DNA from: Actinomadura opuntiae
GTDB taxonomy: Bacteria > Actinomycetota > Actinomycetes > Streptosporangiales > Streptosporangiaceae
Reading direction: 5' to 3'
Assembly: GCF_030283205.1 (NCBI RefSeq)
Contig: NZ_JASNWF010000033.1
Coordinates: 1-64,000, forward strand
Length of the DNA: 64,000 nucleotides
The translations under genes and the position numbers were made by a program. The notes under the pieces are model-generated. The model was not told where the DNA came from. It saw nothing but the letters and a program-made list of their open reading frames with translations, and made no database searches. Shown piece by piece: positions 39,902 to 48,226 of the stretch (within the stretch, counting starts at the first letter, position 1; each line of letters begins with the position of its first letter).

Positions 39902-41286
39902 GCTCCCCGGGCTCGATCGCCGAGCACGACGAGGACGCCCTGAAGGACCTGATCGCCGGTGAACTCGGCAGGGTGCGCGACCGCAGCTTCGGCCTCACCA
40001 CCGACGTCCTGGACGGGGACGGCCTCACCTCGCAGGTGTCGCCGCTGATGTCGCCGCTGGTCTGGGACCTGGCGCACGTCGGCAACTACGAGGAACTGTG
40101 GCTGCTGCGGGCCGCCACGGGCGCGGAGCCGATGCGCCCGGAGATCGACACGCTGTACGACGCGTTCGAGCATCCCCGCGCCGAACGGCCCTCGCTGCCG
40201 CTGCTGTCGCCGGAGGAGGCGCGCGCCTACATCGGCACGGTGCGCGCCAAGGTGCTGGACGCGCTGCCGTCCGTGCGGTTCGACACGGCGGATCCGCTCA
40301 CCTCGGGCGGATTCGTGTACGGGATGGTCGTCCAGCACGAGCACATGCACGACGAGACGATGCTGGCGACGCATCAGCTCCGCAAAGGCGCTCCCGCACT
40401 GCTCGACCCGCTGGCGGAACCCTTGCAGAAGCCCGCCGCCGCGTCCGGGTCCGACGAGGTGCTCATCCCTGCGGGGTCCTTTGAAATGGGCACATCGGAC
40501 GACCCCTGGGCGTACGACAACGAGCGTCCCGTCCACAGGGTGGATCTGCCCGCGTACTACATCGACGTGGAGCCGGTCACCAACGCCGCCTACACCGCCT
40601 TCATGGAAGCGGGCGGATACGACGACCCGCGCTTGTGGACGCCCGCCGGATGGGAATGGCGCACCACCTCCGGTAAGCGCGCCCCCGCGTTCTGGTCGAA
40701 GGAAGCAGGACAGTGGGTGCGGCGCAGGTTCGGGCGCACAGAGCCGGTTCCGCCTAGCGAGCCCGTCCAGCACGTGTGCTGGTACGAGGCCGACGCCTAC
40801 GCGCGATGGGCGGGCAAGCGCCTCCCCACCGAAGCCGAATGGGAGAAGGCCGCGCGCTGGGACCCGGCCACGCAGCACTCCCGCAAGTTCCCCTGGGGCG
40901 ACGTCTACGAGGAGGGCCGCGCCAACCTCGGGCAGCGGACGCTACGCCCGGCCGAGGCCGGCTCCTATCCGTCCGGCGCGTCCGCCTATGGAGTCAGGCA
41001 GCTCATCGGCGACGTGTGGGAGTGGACGTCGTCGGACTTCCACGGCTACCCGGGCTTCCGCTCGTTCCCCTACAAGGAGTACTCCGAAGTGTTCTTCGGC
41101 CCCGACTACAAGGTGCTGCGCGGCGGTTCGTGGGCGACGCACCCGCTCGCCATCCGCGGCTCCTTCCGCAACTGGGACTACCCGATCCGGCGGCAGATCT
41201 TCTCCGGCTTCCGCTGCGCGCGTTCCGCGGTTGCCGGAGGGCGTGGGGGGTCCTCCCCCCACAAGGCGCATGTGGGTGAGGCCTGA
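39889..41286 (+). CDS. egtB: Hercynine oxygenase EgtB
   Basis: The 465-residue non-haem iron enzyme joins gamma-glutamylcysteine to hercynine as a sulfoxide. The N-terminal DinB-like domain holds the iron ligands in PLVWDLAHVGNYEELWLL and VQHEHMHDETMLATHQL. The C-terminal FGE-sulfatase domain includes IPAGSFEMGTSDDPWAYDNE, GKRLPTEAEWEKAARWDP, GDVWEWTSSDFHGYPGF and the usual end FSGFRCARSA. A further 16 residues (GGRGGSSPHKAHVGEA) follow, encoded partly by a perfect hairpin. It overlaps egtA and abuts egtC. Confidence 0.95.
   Translation: MAPLSSPGSIAEHDEDALKDLIAGELGRVRDRSFGLTTDVLDGDGLTSQVSPLMSPLVWDLAHVGNYEELWLLRAATGAEPMRPEIDTLYDAFEHPRAERPSLPLLSPEEARAYIGTVRAKVLDALPSVRFDTADPLTSGGFVYGMVVQHEHMHDETMLATHQLRKGAPALLDPLAEPLQKPAAASGSDEVLIPAGSFEMGTSDDPWAYDNERPVHRVDLPAYYIDVEPVTNAAYTAFMEAGGYDDPRLWTPAGWEWRTTSGKRAPAFWSKEAGQWVRRRFGRTEPVPPSEPVQHVCWYEADAYARWAGKRLPTEAEWEKAARWDPATQHSRKFPWGDVYEEGRANLGQRTLRPAEAGSYPSGASAYGVRQLIGDVWEWTSSDFHGYPGFRSFPYKEYSEVFFGPDYKVLRGGSWATHPLAIRGSFRNWDYPIRRQIFSGFRCARSAVAGGRGGSSPHKAHVGEA
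41243..41262 (+). repeat. Perfect 8-bp hairpin inside the 3' end of egtB
   Basis: GTGGGGGG (41243-41250), loop TCCT, CCCCCCAC (41255-41262). It lies in the extra C-terminal codons of egtB, 25 bases before the egtC start. Its design (G-run, four-base loop, C-run) is like the hairpin at 24333-24352. It could reduce read-through into egtC-egtD or act on their translation. Confidence 0.6.
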
Positions 41287-42021
41287 GTGTGCCGCCATCT
41301 CGGATACCTCGGCACCGAGCGGACCCTGCATTCGCTCATCTACGAGGGCGAGCACTCCCTTGAGCACCAGGCGTACGCGCCGCGCATGACGCAGGGGAAC
41401 CTGCTGAACGCCGACGGGTACGGCGCCGGCTGGTACTCCGGCGGCGCCGCCGTCCGGTTCCGCCGGGCCCAGCCGCTCTGGACCGACCAGTCGTTCCGCG
41501 AGATCGCCGGGACCGTCCGCGCGTCCTGCGCCGTCGCGGCGATCCGCTCGGCGACCGTCGGGTTCCCGGTGGACGAGTCGTGCGCGCAGCCGTTCCGCGA
41601 GGGCCCCTGGCTGTTCAGCCACAACGGCAAGGTCGAGGGGTTCGCCGGCGTCGAGGCCAAGCTGCGCGAGCTCGCCGGGGACCTCGCGGGCGTCCCGGAC
41701 GCCCGCGCCCCGCTCGACTCGGCGCCGCTGTTCGCCATCGCCGTGCGGCACTGGCGCGACGGCGCGTCCCTCGGCGAGGGCCTGGCCGCCGTCGTCGCGG
41801 CCGTCACCGGCCTCACCGGCGGCCGCTACAACCTGCTCGCCTCCGACGGGACGGCCCTGGCCGCCACCACCTGGGGCGACTCCCTGTTCGTCCGCGAGGA
41901 CGGGGACGCGATCCGGGTCGTCTCCGAACCGCTGGACGGGCGCCCCGGCTGGCGGCCCGTCCCGGACCGCTCGCTCGTCACCGCCGGACCCGGTTCCGGC
42001 GTCCGTATCGACTCCCTTTGA
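41287..42021 (+). CDS. egtC: Gamma-glutamyl-hercynylcysteine sulfoxide amidohydrolase EgtC
   Basis: The 244-residue class II glutamine amidotransferase-like enzyme removes the glutamyl group from the EgtB product. It starts GTG-TGC, so removal of the first residue exposes the catalytic Cys2 (CRHLGYLGTERTLHSLIYEG). Other fold landmarks are LLNADGYGAGWYSGGAAVRF and FRGGPWLFSHNGKVEGF-like segment PWLFSHNGKVEGFAGVE. Length is normal. It directly follows egtB. Confidence 0.94.
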   Translation: MCRHLGYLGTERTLHSLIYEGEHSLEHQAYAPRMTQGNLLNADGYGAGWYSGGAAVRFRRAQPLWTDQSFREIAGTVRASCAVAAIRSATVGFPVDESCAQPFREGPWLFSHNGKVEGFAGVEAKLRELAGDLAGVPDARAPLDSAPLFAIAVRHWRDGASLGEGLAAVVAAVTGLTGGRYNLLASDGTALAATTWGDSLFVREDGDAIRVVSEPLDGRPGWRPVPDRSLVTAGPGSGVRIDSL

Positions 42022-42046
42022 CATGGACCCGCTGTAGGAGGACCAC

Positions 42047-43003
42047 GTGGACCGGTTCCTGACCGCCGACGACCTCGCCAAGACGCTCCGCCAGGACGTC
42101 CGGGAGGGGCTCACCGGCACGCCGAAGACCCTGCCGCCCAAGTGGTTCTACGACGAGCGCGGCAGCGCGCTCTTCGAGGAGATCACCAAGCTGGAGGAGT
42201 ACTACCCGACCCGCCGCGAGCGCGAGATCCTCGTCGCCCGCGCCCCCGAGATCGCCGCGATCACCGGCGCCCGCACGCTGCTGGAGCTGGGCGCCGGGTC
42301 GGGGGAGAAGACCCGGCTGCTGCTCGACGCCCTCGCCGGGACGCTGCGCTCCTACGTCCCGGTGGACGTCAGCGGCGACTTCCTGGAGGAGGCCGCGGCC
42401 GGGATCGCCGCCGACCATCCCGGCCTGACCGTCCGGACGGTCGTCGCCGACTACGAGCAGCACCTGCACCTGCTGCCGGCGGGGGAGCGGCGGCTGATCG
42501 CCTTCCTCGGCGGGACGATCGGCAACATGCCGCCCGCCGCCCGCATCGGGTTCCTCGGCGGCCTGCGCGCCACCATGTCCGAGGGCGACTACCTGCTGCT
42601 CGGCGCCGACCTCGTCAAGGACACCGGACGGCTCGTCCGCGCCTACGACGACGCGGCCGGCGTGACCGCCGAGTTCAACAGGAACGTCCTGCACGTCATC
42701 AACCGGGAGCTGGACGCCGACTTCGTCCCGGACGCGTTCGAGCACGTCGCGGCCTGGGACGACACCGACGAGTGGATCGAGATGCGGCTGCGGTCCACCC
42801 GCGACCAGGACGTCCGCGTCGGCGGCCTCGACCTGGAGGTGTCGTTCGCCGCAGGCGAGGAGATGCGCACCGAGATCTCCTCCAAGTTCCGCCGCGAGCG
42901 CCTCGAGACCGAACTGGGCGCCGCCGGGCTGGAACTCGCCGAGTTCTGGACCGACGAGGCCGGCGACTTCTCCCTCTCCCTAGCCCGCCCCGCCGCAGCC
43001 TGA
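42047..43003 (+). CDS. egtD: Histidine N-alpha-methyltransferase EgtD
   Basis: The 318-residue SAM-dependent methyltransferase trimethylates histidine to hercynine, the first committed step to ergothioneine. Landmarks are LPPKWFYDERGSALFEEITK, EEYYPTRREREIL, the SAM motif TLLELGAGSGEKTRLLLDAL, FLGGTIGNMPPAARIGFL, and AAWDDTDEWIEMRLRS. GTG 42047 follows TAGGAGGA. The beta-lyase EgtE is not encoded here; it may be elsewhere or replaced by another PLP lyase. Confidence 0.95.
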   Translation: MDRFLTADDLAKTLRQDVREGLTGTPKTLPPKWFYDERGSALFEEITKLEEYYPTRREREILVARAPEIAAITGARTLLELGAGSGEKTRLLLDALAGTLRSYVPVDVSGDFLEEAAAGIAADHPGLTVRTVVADYEQHLHLLPAGERRLIAFLGGTIGNMPPAARIGFLGGLRATMSEGDYLLLGADLVKDTGRLVRAYDDAAGVTAEFNRNVLHVINRELDADFVPDAFEHVAAWDDTDEWIEMRLRSTRDQDVRVGGLDLEVSFAAGEEMRTEISSKFRRERLETELGAAGLELAEFWTDEAGDFSLSLARPAAA

Positions 43004-43015
43004 ACGCACGTTCAT

Positions 43016-43065
43016 TTGCGGCGAGTCGTCGTTATGCGCGCCGCCATAACGACGACTCGCCGCAA
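43016..43065. terminator. 21-bp perfect inverted repeat between egtD and the convergent esterase gene
   Basis: Left arm 43016-43036 begins TTGCGGCGAGTCGTCG and right arm 43045-43065 is its exact reverse complement; the loop is eight bases (CGCGCCGC). It starts 13 bases after the egtD stop and ends 20 bases before the end of the minus-strand gene. It should stop transcription from both sides. Confidence 0.88.
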
Positions 43066-43085
43066 CTCGACGACGCGGGCGGTGG

Positions 43086-43874
43086 TCAGGGGGCCTTGCG
43101 GAGGGGGCGGGCCAGGCCGAGGCGCCTGAGGTCGGCGGCGAGGCGGGTCGCCACATAGCGGTGGCCCGCCTCGTCGGGGTGCGTCCCGTCCCGCTTGATG
43201 TACTGCGGGGCGTTGCCCTGGTGGGTCAGCCGGTTCCCGGTGATCCACCGCTCCGCGAGCGGGTCGACGAACGGGAGCGACATCTGCGTGGCCAGGTTCC
43301 GCAGCGCGTTGCGGACGGCCAGCTCGTTGGGCGGCGGCGTGTCGTTGCCCCACAGCGGGCCCATCAGCACGATGTGCGTGCCTGGCCAGCGCTGCCTCGC
43401 CCGCTCCAGCAGCGCCCGCGCCGCCGCGGCGACGCGCGGCGCCGGCACCCGCCAGTCGTTGTGGCCGCCCGAGACGACCAGCAGGTCGGGCGCGGGCCGC
43501 CAGCCGAGCTGGCTCTCGAACAGCTGCAGGAACGCCTGCCCGCCGACCGTCTTGACGAAGCCGGTCCCGGCGCGTCCCTCCACGACGACCTGCCAGCCCA
43601 TCAGCCGCCCGGTCGCCGACGCGTAGGTCTCCTCGGGCTGGACGCCCCGGTCGCCGACCGTGTAGCTGTCGCCGAGGAAGAACACCACCGGCGGGCGGGC
43701 CGCCTTCCCCGGGCCCGCCTTCCCGGGGGCCCGCTGCGGGGCGGGGCCGTCCGCCCGGGCCGTCCGGTGCCCGGCTCCGCTGACGCCGCCGCAGCCCGCC
43801 AGCAGGGGCAGGCCGAGCAGGCCCAGGCACAGCAGGAGGGTCGCCGCGCCGCGTCGGGCGCGGCGAGATGTCAT
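43086..43874 (-). CDS. SGNH/GDSL-type lipoprotein esterase
   Basis: The 262-residue protein has a lipoprotein signal with the lipobox LLAGC (Cys28), followed by a short flexible stretch. The SGNH fold is seen in VVFFLGDSYTVGD (block I, catalytic Ser), LLVVSGGHNDWRV (block III, Asn/Asp), and KRDGTHPDEAGHRYVATRLA (block V, Asp and His). It is likely an outer-surface esterase or acyl hydrolase anchored to the membrane. The start at 43874 gives a proper signal peptide; the frame extends further upstream without support. Substrate is unknown. Confidence 0.88.
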   Translation of the reverse strand: MTSRRARRGAATLLLCLGLLGLPLLAGCGGVSGAGHRTARADGPAPQRAPGKAGPGKAARPPVVFFLGDSYTVGDRGVQPEETYASATGRLMGWQVVVEGRAGTGFVKTVGGQAFLQLFESQLGWRPAPDLLVVSGGHNDWRVPAPRVAAAARALLERARQRWPGTHIVLMGPLWGNDTPPPNELAVRNALRNLATQMSLPFVDPLAERWITGNRLTHQGNAPQYIKRDGTHPDEAGHRYVATRLAADLRRLGLARPLRKAP

Positions 43875-44033
43875 GGAGGACCACCAAATGTTGGGGAAGA
43901 TGCATCGGTATCTTACTGATCCCCTCCTTCCGCACGGGCCCATCTGAGCGCAATCCCCCGCCTACACTCGCCGTTCACCCCGTCCTCACGCCGCGTCCGG
44001 CGCCGCGCAACCCGTCCCCGAGAGGGTTCCGCG

Positions 44034-45146
44034 GTGACCCGACACCCGCGGCTGCGCGAACTCGACCTGCTCCGCTTCCTGGCGGCGACGGCGGTCGTCC
44101 TGTACCACTTCACCGGGTTCGGCGGAGCGGGACCGTGGCCGGAGCACGCGCGCGAGATGTTCCCCGGGCTCGGCGTGGTCACCCGGTACGGCTACCTCGG
44201 CGTCGACCTGTTCTTCGTGATCAGCGGGTTCGTGATCCTGATGAGCGCGTGGGGGCGCTCGCCCGGCGAGTTCGGCGTCTCCCGGCTGGTGCGGCTGATG
44301 CCCGCGTACTGGGCGAGCGTGCTGCTCGGCGCGGTCGTGTACGCGGTGTTCCGGCAGGGCCACGGCGTCCCGGGGCTGGTGGTGCCGAACCTGACGATGC
44401 TCCAGGGCGGGCTGGGCGTGGAGAACGTCGACGCCGTCTACTGGACGCTCTGGGTGGAGATGCACTTCTACGTGCTGGCGGCGGTGCTCGCCGGGGTCGG
44501 GATCACCTACCGCTCCTGCCTGATCTTCATGGCGGCGTGGACCTTCGGCGGCGTCTTCGCCGACGAGGCCGGCAGCGACCTGCTCCAGATCATGCTGGTG
44601 CCGACGTGGAGCCCCTACTTCATCGCCGGAATGGCGCTGTTCCTGATCCATCGGTTCGGGCCGACGCTGCTGCTGTGGGGCTACGTCGCGGTCTCCTACC
44701 TGCTGGCGCTGCACTGGGGCGCCTGGCGCGCCGGGACCGCCTTCAAGGGCGCGGACGACCGGGTCGTCGAGGTCGCCGTCACCGCGATCTTCCTGGTGAT
44801 GATCCTCGTCGCGACGGGCCGGCTGGGGTGGGTGCGGTGGCGCGGGCTGACCGTCCTCGGGGCGCTGACGTACCCGCTGTACCTCGTCCATTCGCAGCTC
44901 GCGCTCCCGCTGCTGGACGCCGTGTATCCGGGGCTGAACCGGTGGGCCGCCCTCGCGGTCGTGATCGCGGCGTCGCTGGCGCTCGCCTACGCCGTGCATC
45001 GCTGGGTGGAACGGCCCGGCGCGGCATGGATGCGCGCGCAGTTGCTGGCCTCCCTGGAGCCGATACGGGGCCGCAAGCCCGTCCCCGCCGAAGAGGTGCC
45101 CGCCCCGCGCGCCCCCGAGCCGGAGCCGGAACTGGTCTCGCGCTGA
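44034..45146 (+). CDS. Acyltransferase 3 family membrane protein
   Basis: The 370-residue protein begins RELDLLRFLAATAVVLYHFT, a segment that places the conserved His in the first helix as in OafA/NodX-type acyltransferase-3 proteins. About ten transmembrane segments follow, including YLGVDLFFVISGFVILMSAW and YWTLWVEMHFYVLAAVLAGV. Such proteins acylate cell-surface sugars or secreted metabolites. The C-terminal tail is Pro/Glu-rich and cytoplasmic. The neighbours do not reveal the substrate. Confidence 0.9.
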   Translation: MTRHPRLRELDLLRFLAATAVVLYHFTGFGGAGPWPEHAREMFPGLGVVTRYGYLGVDLFFVISGFVILMSAWGRSPGEFGVSRLVRLMPAYWASVLLGAVVYAVFRQGHGVPGLVVPNLTMLQGGLGVENVDAVYWTLWVEMHFYVLAAVLAGVGITYRSCLIFMAAWTFGGVFADEAGSDLLQIMLVPTWSPYFIAGMALFLIHRFGPTLLLWGYVAVSYLLALHWGAWRAGTAFKGADDRVVEVAVTAIFLVMILVATGRLGWVRWRGLTVLGALTYPLYLVHSQLALPLLDAVYPGLNRWAALAVVIAASLALAYAVHRWVERPGAAWMRAQLLASLEPIRGRKPVPAEEVPAPRAPEPEPELVSR

Positions 45147-45180
45147 CCGTCCGGCTTGCACGCCCTTATGTTGGTCGGTC

Positions 45181-46395
45181 ATGGCCATAGGGGTGGACGC
45201 CGCGGTGGTGCTGTCGACCGCGGTGAGCCTTGCGTTCGTGCCGCGTTTGGTGCGGAGCGGGGGTGTCGGCGGAGGCGGAGGTGTCGGCGGAGGCGCCGGA
45301 CGCGTCTGGGCCCGTCCGGAAGCGTTCCTCGCGCTGGTGGTGGCGCTCGTCTACCTCAACCAGGTGCTCTTCACCGTGTACATACTGCGCGTGCATGGCG
45401 GGGACGCGTCCTTCATAGCGCGGTACGTGCCCGAGGGGTGGTTCGCGCTGGCGGACGGGTCGTCCATGCGTTCCCTGGCCGCGCACTTCCCGCACCCCGG
45501 GCTGCTGGCGCCGTGCATGCTCCGCGTACCGGCGTTCCTTGAGCTGCCGTTCGGCTTGCTCTCCTATGTCACCGTGCTGCGGTGGCTGGATCGCGGGCTG
45601 TACAGGCGCGTCGCCACGTCATGGACGGTGTGGGCCGCGTCCCTCTCCTACACGTTCTGCTTCTGCGCCGTGGAGTGGATCCTGCACACCCCCTACACGG
45701 TGGACGACATCATCATCCGCGCGTGCACCGGCCTGGTGACGCCGTTGCTCATCCAGTGGCTCGCCCGGCAGGACACCGACGCGCCCACGGTTTCGTCGTT
45801 CCCGCAGATGCTGCTGTTCGCCATCTCGGTGTGGGCGCTGGGCCAGCTGGTGCTGACCGTCTACGACACCGCCCTCCTCTACAACCTCGGGCATTTCGGT
45901 GGACGCCTGCCGGGCGCGGTGGTCTCGGCGGTGATCCTGGTGGCGGCCCGCTGGCGGGCAGCCCGGACGTCCCAGGGCGGTGAGTCCGGGCTGGCGCTGA
46001 TGTCCATCGGCACCGGGCTGCGCTGGGCGCTCGGGCTCTTCTTCGTTCCGGCGCTGGCCGTCCGGTACGGCGTGAACTTCGGGACGCCGCTCATCGCCGC
46101 CGCGGCGGGCCTGCTGATCTGCGCGGCGGGCGCGGTGTACGCGCTGCGGGAAGGGCTCTCCGGTGCCGGGACGCGCCGCACGCTGCTGTGGGCCGCCCAG
46201 ATCGCCTTGGCACTGCTCGCCGGGGGAGCGGCCGGGGTCGCCGCCGTCCTGCTGGTGACCGACACCTACTACGAGGCCGGCGTGCTCCGTGCCGCCGCGC
46301 TGTGCTTCGCCGTCGCCGTCGCGGTGTGCGCGCTGACCGACCGGTGGATCGACCGCCGCGCGGTGCCCCGGAAGACCGTCGCGCCGGGGGTGTGA
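45181..46395 (+). CDS. Multi-pass membrane protein of unknown function
   Basis: The 404-residue protein has about ten hydrophobic segments (VDAAVVLSTAVSLAFVPRLV first). A Gly/Val-rich low-complexity run (GGVGGGGGVGGGAG) follows the first helix, and the short C-terminus is basic (DRWIDRRAVPRKTVAPGV). No catalytic or transport motif is recognised. It follows the acyltransferase by 34 bases and may be cotranscribed. An uncharacterised actinobacterial membrane family is the best description. Confidence 0.7.
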   Translation: MAIGVDAAVVLSTAVSLAFVPRLVRSGGVGGGGGVGGGAGRVWARPEAFLALVVALVYLNQVLFTVYILRVHGGDASFIARYVPEGWFALADGSSMRSLAAHFPHPGLLAPCMLRVPAFLELPFGLLSYVTVLRWLDRGLYRRVATSWTVWAASLSYTFCFCAVEWILHTPYTVDDIIIRACTGLVTPLLIQWLARQDTDAPTVSSFPQMLLFAISVWALGQLVLTVYDTALLYNLGHFGGRLPGAVVSAVILVAARWRAARTSQGGESGLALMSIGTGLRWALGLFFVPALAVRYGVNFGTPLIAAAAGLLICAAGAVYALREGLSGAGTRRTLLWAAQIALALLAGGAAGVAAVLLVTDTYYEAGVLRAAALCFAVAVAVCALTDRWIDRRAVPRKTVAPGV

Positions 46396-46534
46396 CGTTT
46401 CCGGAACGCGGTGCGCTGAGTGAATTGTGGGTGGCCGTCCGATGTGAGCGGGCATCGGCCGGCCACCTTCCCTGGCGGGCCCGTCTCCCCCGATCGGGCC
46501 CGCCGGGGCTTTCCGGGTCACCCGGGTCACCGGA

Positions 46535-47059
46535 TCAGGCCGGCGCGTCCTGGGGGCGGAGCTCGTCGGCGTAGCCGACCGACAGGCGGCGCATGACGCC
46601 CGACTCGTCGATGGTGTACTGGCCCATCCGCGACAGCGGCGGCGAGTAGGCGTGGATGGACACGCTGGCGTCGGCCACCCCGGTCAGCCGGTGGATGTGG
46701 TCGGGCCCGAAGCAGAACGACCGGCCCTCCGCGACGACCGTGCGGACGTGCGCGCCGCCGATGCGGGGGTTGTTCTCCTCGATGGCGCCGCTGACGACCC
46801 GCACCGCGCCCGAGGACACGTCGTGGTCGTGCCACCCGGTGTCGTTGCCGGGCGTCCAGCACAGCAGCCAGACGTCGACGTGCTCGTCCCGGTGGAGGGA
46901 GGCGTAGTGCCGGCGCCCGTCCGGGAACTCGACGTGCCGCCGCCACAGCTCCGGGCGCCCGGCCAGGTCGTCCACCAGCGCGCGCAGCTCGCGCTTGTCG
47001 AGGGGGCGGGCGGGCAGGTCCGCGAAACCGGGGGCGCGGGACAGGACATCGTGCGACAC
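46535..47059 (-). CDS. Cysteine dioxygenase-family cupin
   Basis: The 174-residue cupin belongs to the thiol dioxygenase (CDO) family. The iron-binding His residues are seen in TGWHDHDVSSGAVRVVSGAI and GPDHIHRLTGV; the family SxHxYSPPL segment reads VSIHAYSPPLSRM. It should oxidise cysteine or another small thiol to a sulfinate. GTG 47059 is chosen because GGAAGGAG lies 6 bases upstream; an ATG seven codons earlier would place that Shine-Dalgarno inside the gene. It is divergent from the LacI gene. Confidence 0.85.
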   Translation of the reverse strand: MSHDVLSRAPGFADLPARPLDKRELRALVDDLAGRPELWRRHVEFPDGRRHYASLHRDEHVDVWLLCWTPGNDTGWHDHDVSSGAVRVVSGAIEENNPRIGGAHVRTVVAEGRSFCFGPDHIHRLTGVADASVSIHAYSPPLSRMGQYTIDESGVMRRLSVGYADELRPQDAPA

Positions 47060-47118
47060 GGTGCGCTCCTTCCTTTTCATGACGGGACGGCTGACGCGGT
47101 GAGCAGGGGCGACGGCTA

Positions 47119-47158
47119 CTGAACCGCATCAGTTAACCGTTTCAGTGAAGCGGTTCAG
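47119..47158. promoter_or_regulatory. Inverted repeat operator candidate between cupin and LacI genes
   Basis: CTGAACCGC (47119-47127) and GCGGTTCAG (47150-47158) form perfect 9-bp arms separated by 22 bases, with further AACCG and TTCAGTGAA words inside. The element sits in the only gap between the divergent cupin and LacI-family genes, so it is a reasonable binding site for the LacI protein. Confidence 0.6.
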
Positions 47159-47218
47159 CAACCGACTCGTCAAGTGGGGTCCCCCCTCCTGTCAGCGGGG
47201 CCGTCTAACGTTGGAGGG

Positions 47219-48226
47219 ATGTCGGAGAGGCGCAAACGCGCGACCATCCGTGAAGTGGCCCGGGCGACGGGGCTGTCGCCCGCCGCCGTCTCCTACGCGC
47301 TGCGCGGCATCCAGACCTCGGAGGAGACGCAGGAGCGGGTCCGCGCGGCGGCCGAGGAGCTCGGCTACGAGGCCCATCCCATCGCCCGCGCCCTCGCCAG
47401 CGGCCGCACCGACCAGGTCGGGCTGCTGTGCGGGTCGCTGGAGGACTACTGGCAGCAGTCCCTGGCGACCGGCATCGGCCGCGCGCTGCTGGCGCGCGAC
47501 CGCTACGCGCTGATCGTCGACGCCGGCGGCGACCCCGAGCGCGAGCTGGCCCTCGCCCGCCGGCTGCGCGACCAGCGGGTCGACGGGCTGATCGTCCAGC
47601 CGCTCGACCCGGCCGCGCCCTTCTGGGCCGAGCTGTCGGAGACGGTCCCGGTGGTGTCGATCGGCGACGCCCTGCACGGCGGCCGGTCGCAGGGCGAGGT
47701 GGTGTTCGACAACCGGCGCGGCGTCACGCTGGCGCTGGAGCACCTGCGCGGCCTCGGCCACCAGCGCGTCACCGTGTTCACCCCCACCGGCGCGAGCACC
47801 CCCGACCGCCCGGCCGACGTGCACGTCAACGCCGAGGCCGAGCGGCTCGGGCTGCGCGTCGACGTGGTGGTGGTGCCGCAGTCGCTCGCCGAGGCGACCG
47901 AGGTCGCGCTGCGCGTGCTCGGCGGCCCCGACCGGCCGACGGCGGTGTTCTGCTTCGCCGACTCCATCGCCTACGGCGTCTACGCCGCCACCCGCGAGCT
48001 GGGCCTGGAGGTGCCCGGCGACATCGCGGTCTGCGGCTACGACAACCATCCGATGTCGGCGCTGCTCACGCCGCCGCTGACGTCCGTCGACTGGGACATC
48101 GACGGCATCGTGCACGCCGCCGTCCGGCTCGTCGTCGACGTCATCGACGGCAAGCCGCGCAAGCGCCGCGTGGTGCGCGAGCCGTCGCTGCGCATCCGCA
48201 CCTCCACCGGCGGCCCGCCCGCCTAG
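47219..48226 (+). CDS. LacI-family transcriptional regulator
   Basis: The 335-residue protein has the LacI DNA-binding headpiece (ATIREVARATGLSPAAVSYA, hinge helix ARALASGRTDQVGL) and a periplasmic-binding-like ligand domain (LIVDAGGDPERELALARRLR, VFDNRRGVTLALEHLRGLGH, TAVFCFADSIAYGVYAATRE). ATG 47219 follows TTGGAGGG. It ends convergently on the ammonia-lyase-like gene with a 4-base overlap. Targets probably include itself and the divergent cupin; control of the ammonia-lyase homologue or the ABC transporter is possible but unsupported by a visible matching site. Confidence 0.92.
   Translation: MSERRKRATIREVARATGLSPAAVSYALRGIQTSEETQERVRAAAEELGYEAHPIARALASGRTDQVGLLCGSLEDYWQQSLATGIGRALLARDRYALIVDAGGDPERELALARRLRDQRVDGLIVQPLDPAAPFWAELSETVPVVSIGDALHGGRSQGEVVFDNRRGVTLALEHLRGLGHQRVTVFTPTGASTPDRPADVHVNAEAERLGLRVDVVVVPQSLAEATEVALRVLGGPDRPTAVFCFADSIAYGVYAATRELGLEVPGDIAVCGYDNHPMSALLTPPLTSVDWDIDGIVHAAVRLVVDVIDGKPRKRRVVREPSLRIRTSTGGPPA

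Noticed and set aside
47060..47080. ATG start for the cysteine dioxygenase-like gene seven codons upstream
   Set aside because: The Shine-Dalgarno sequence GGAAGGAG would lie inside the gene; it fits the GTG at 47059.
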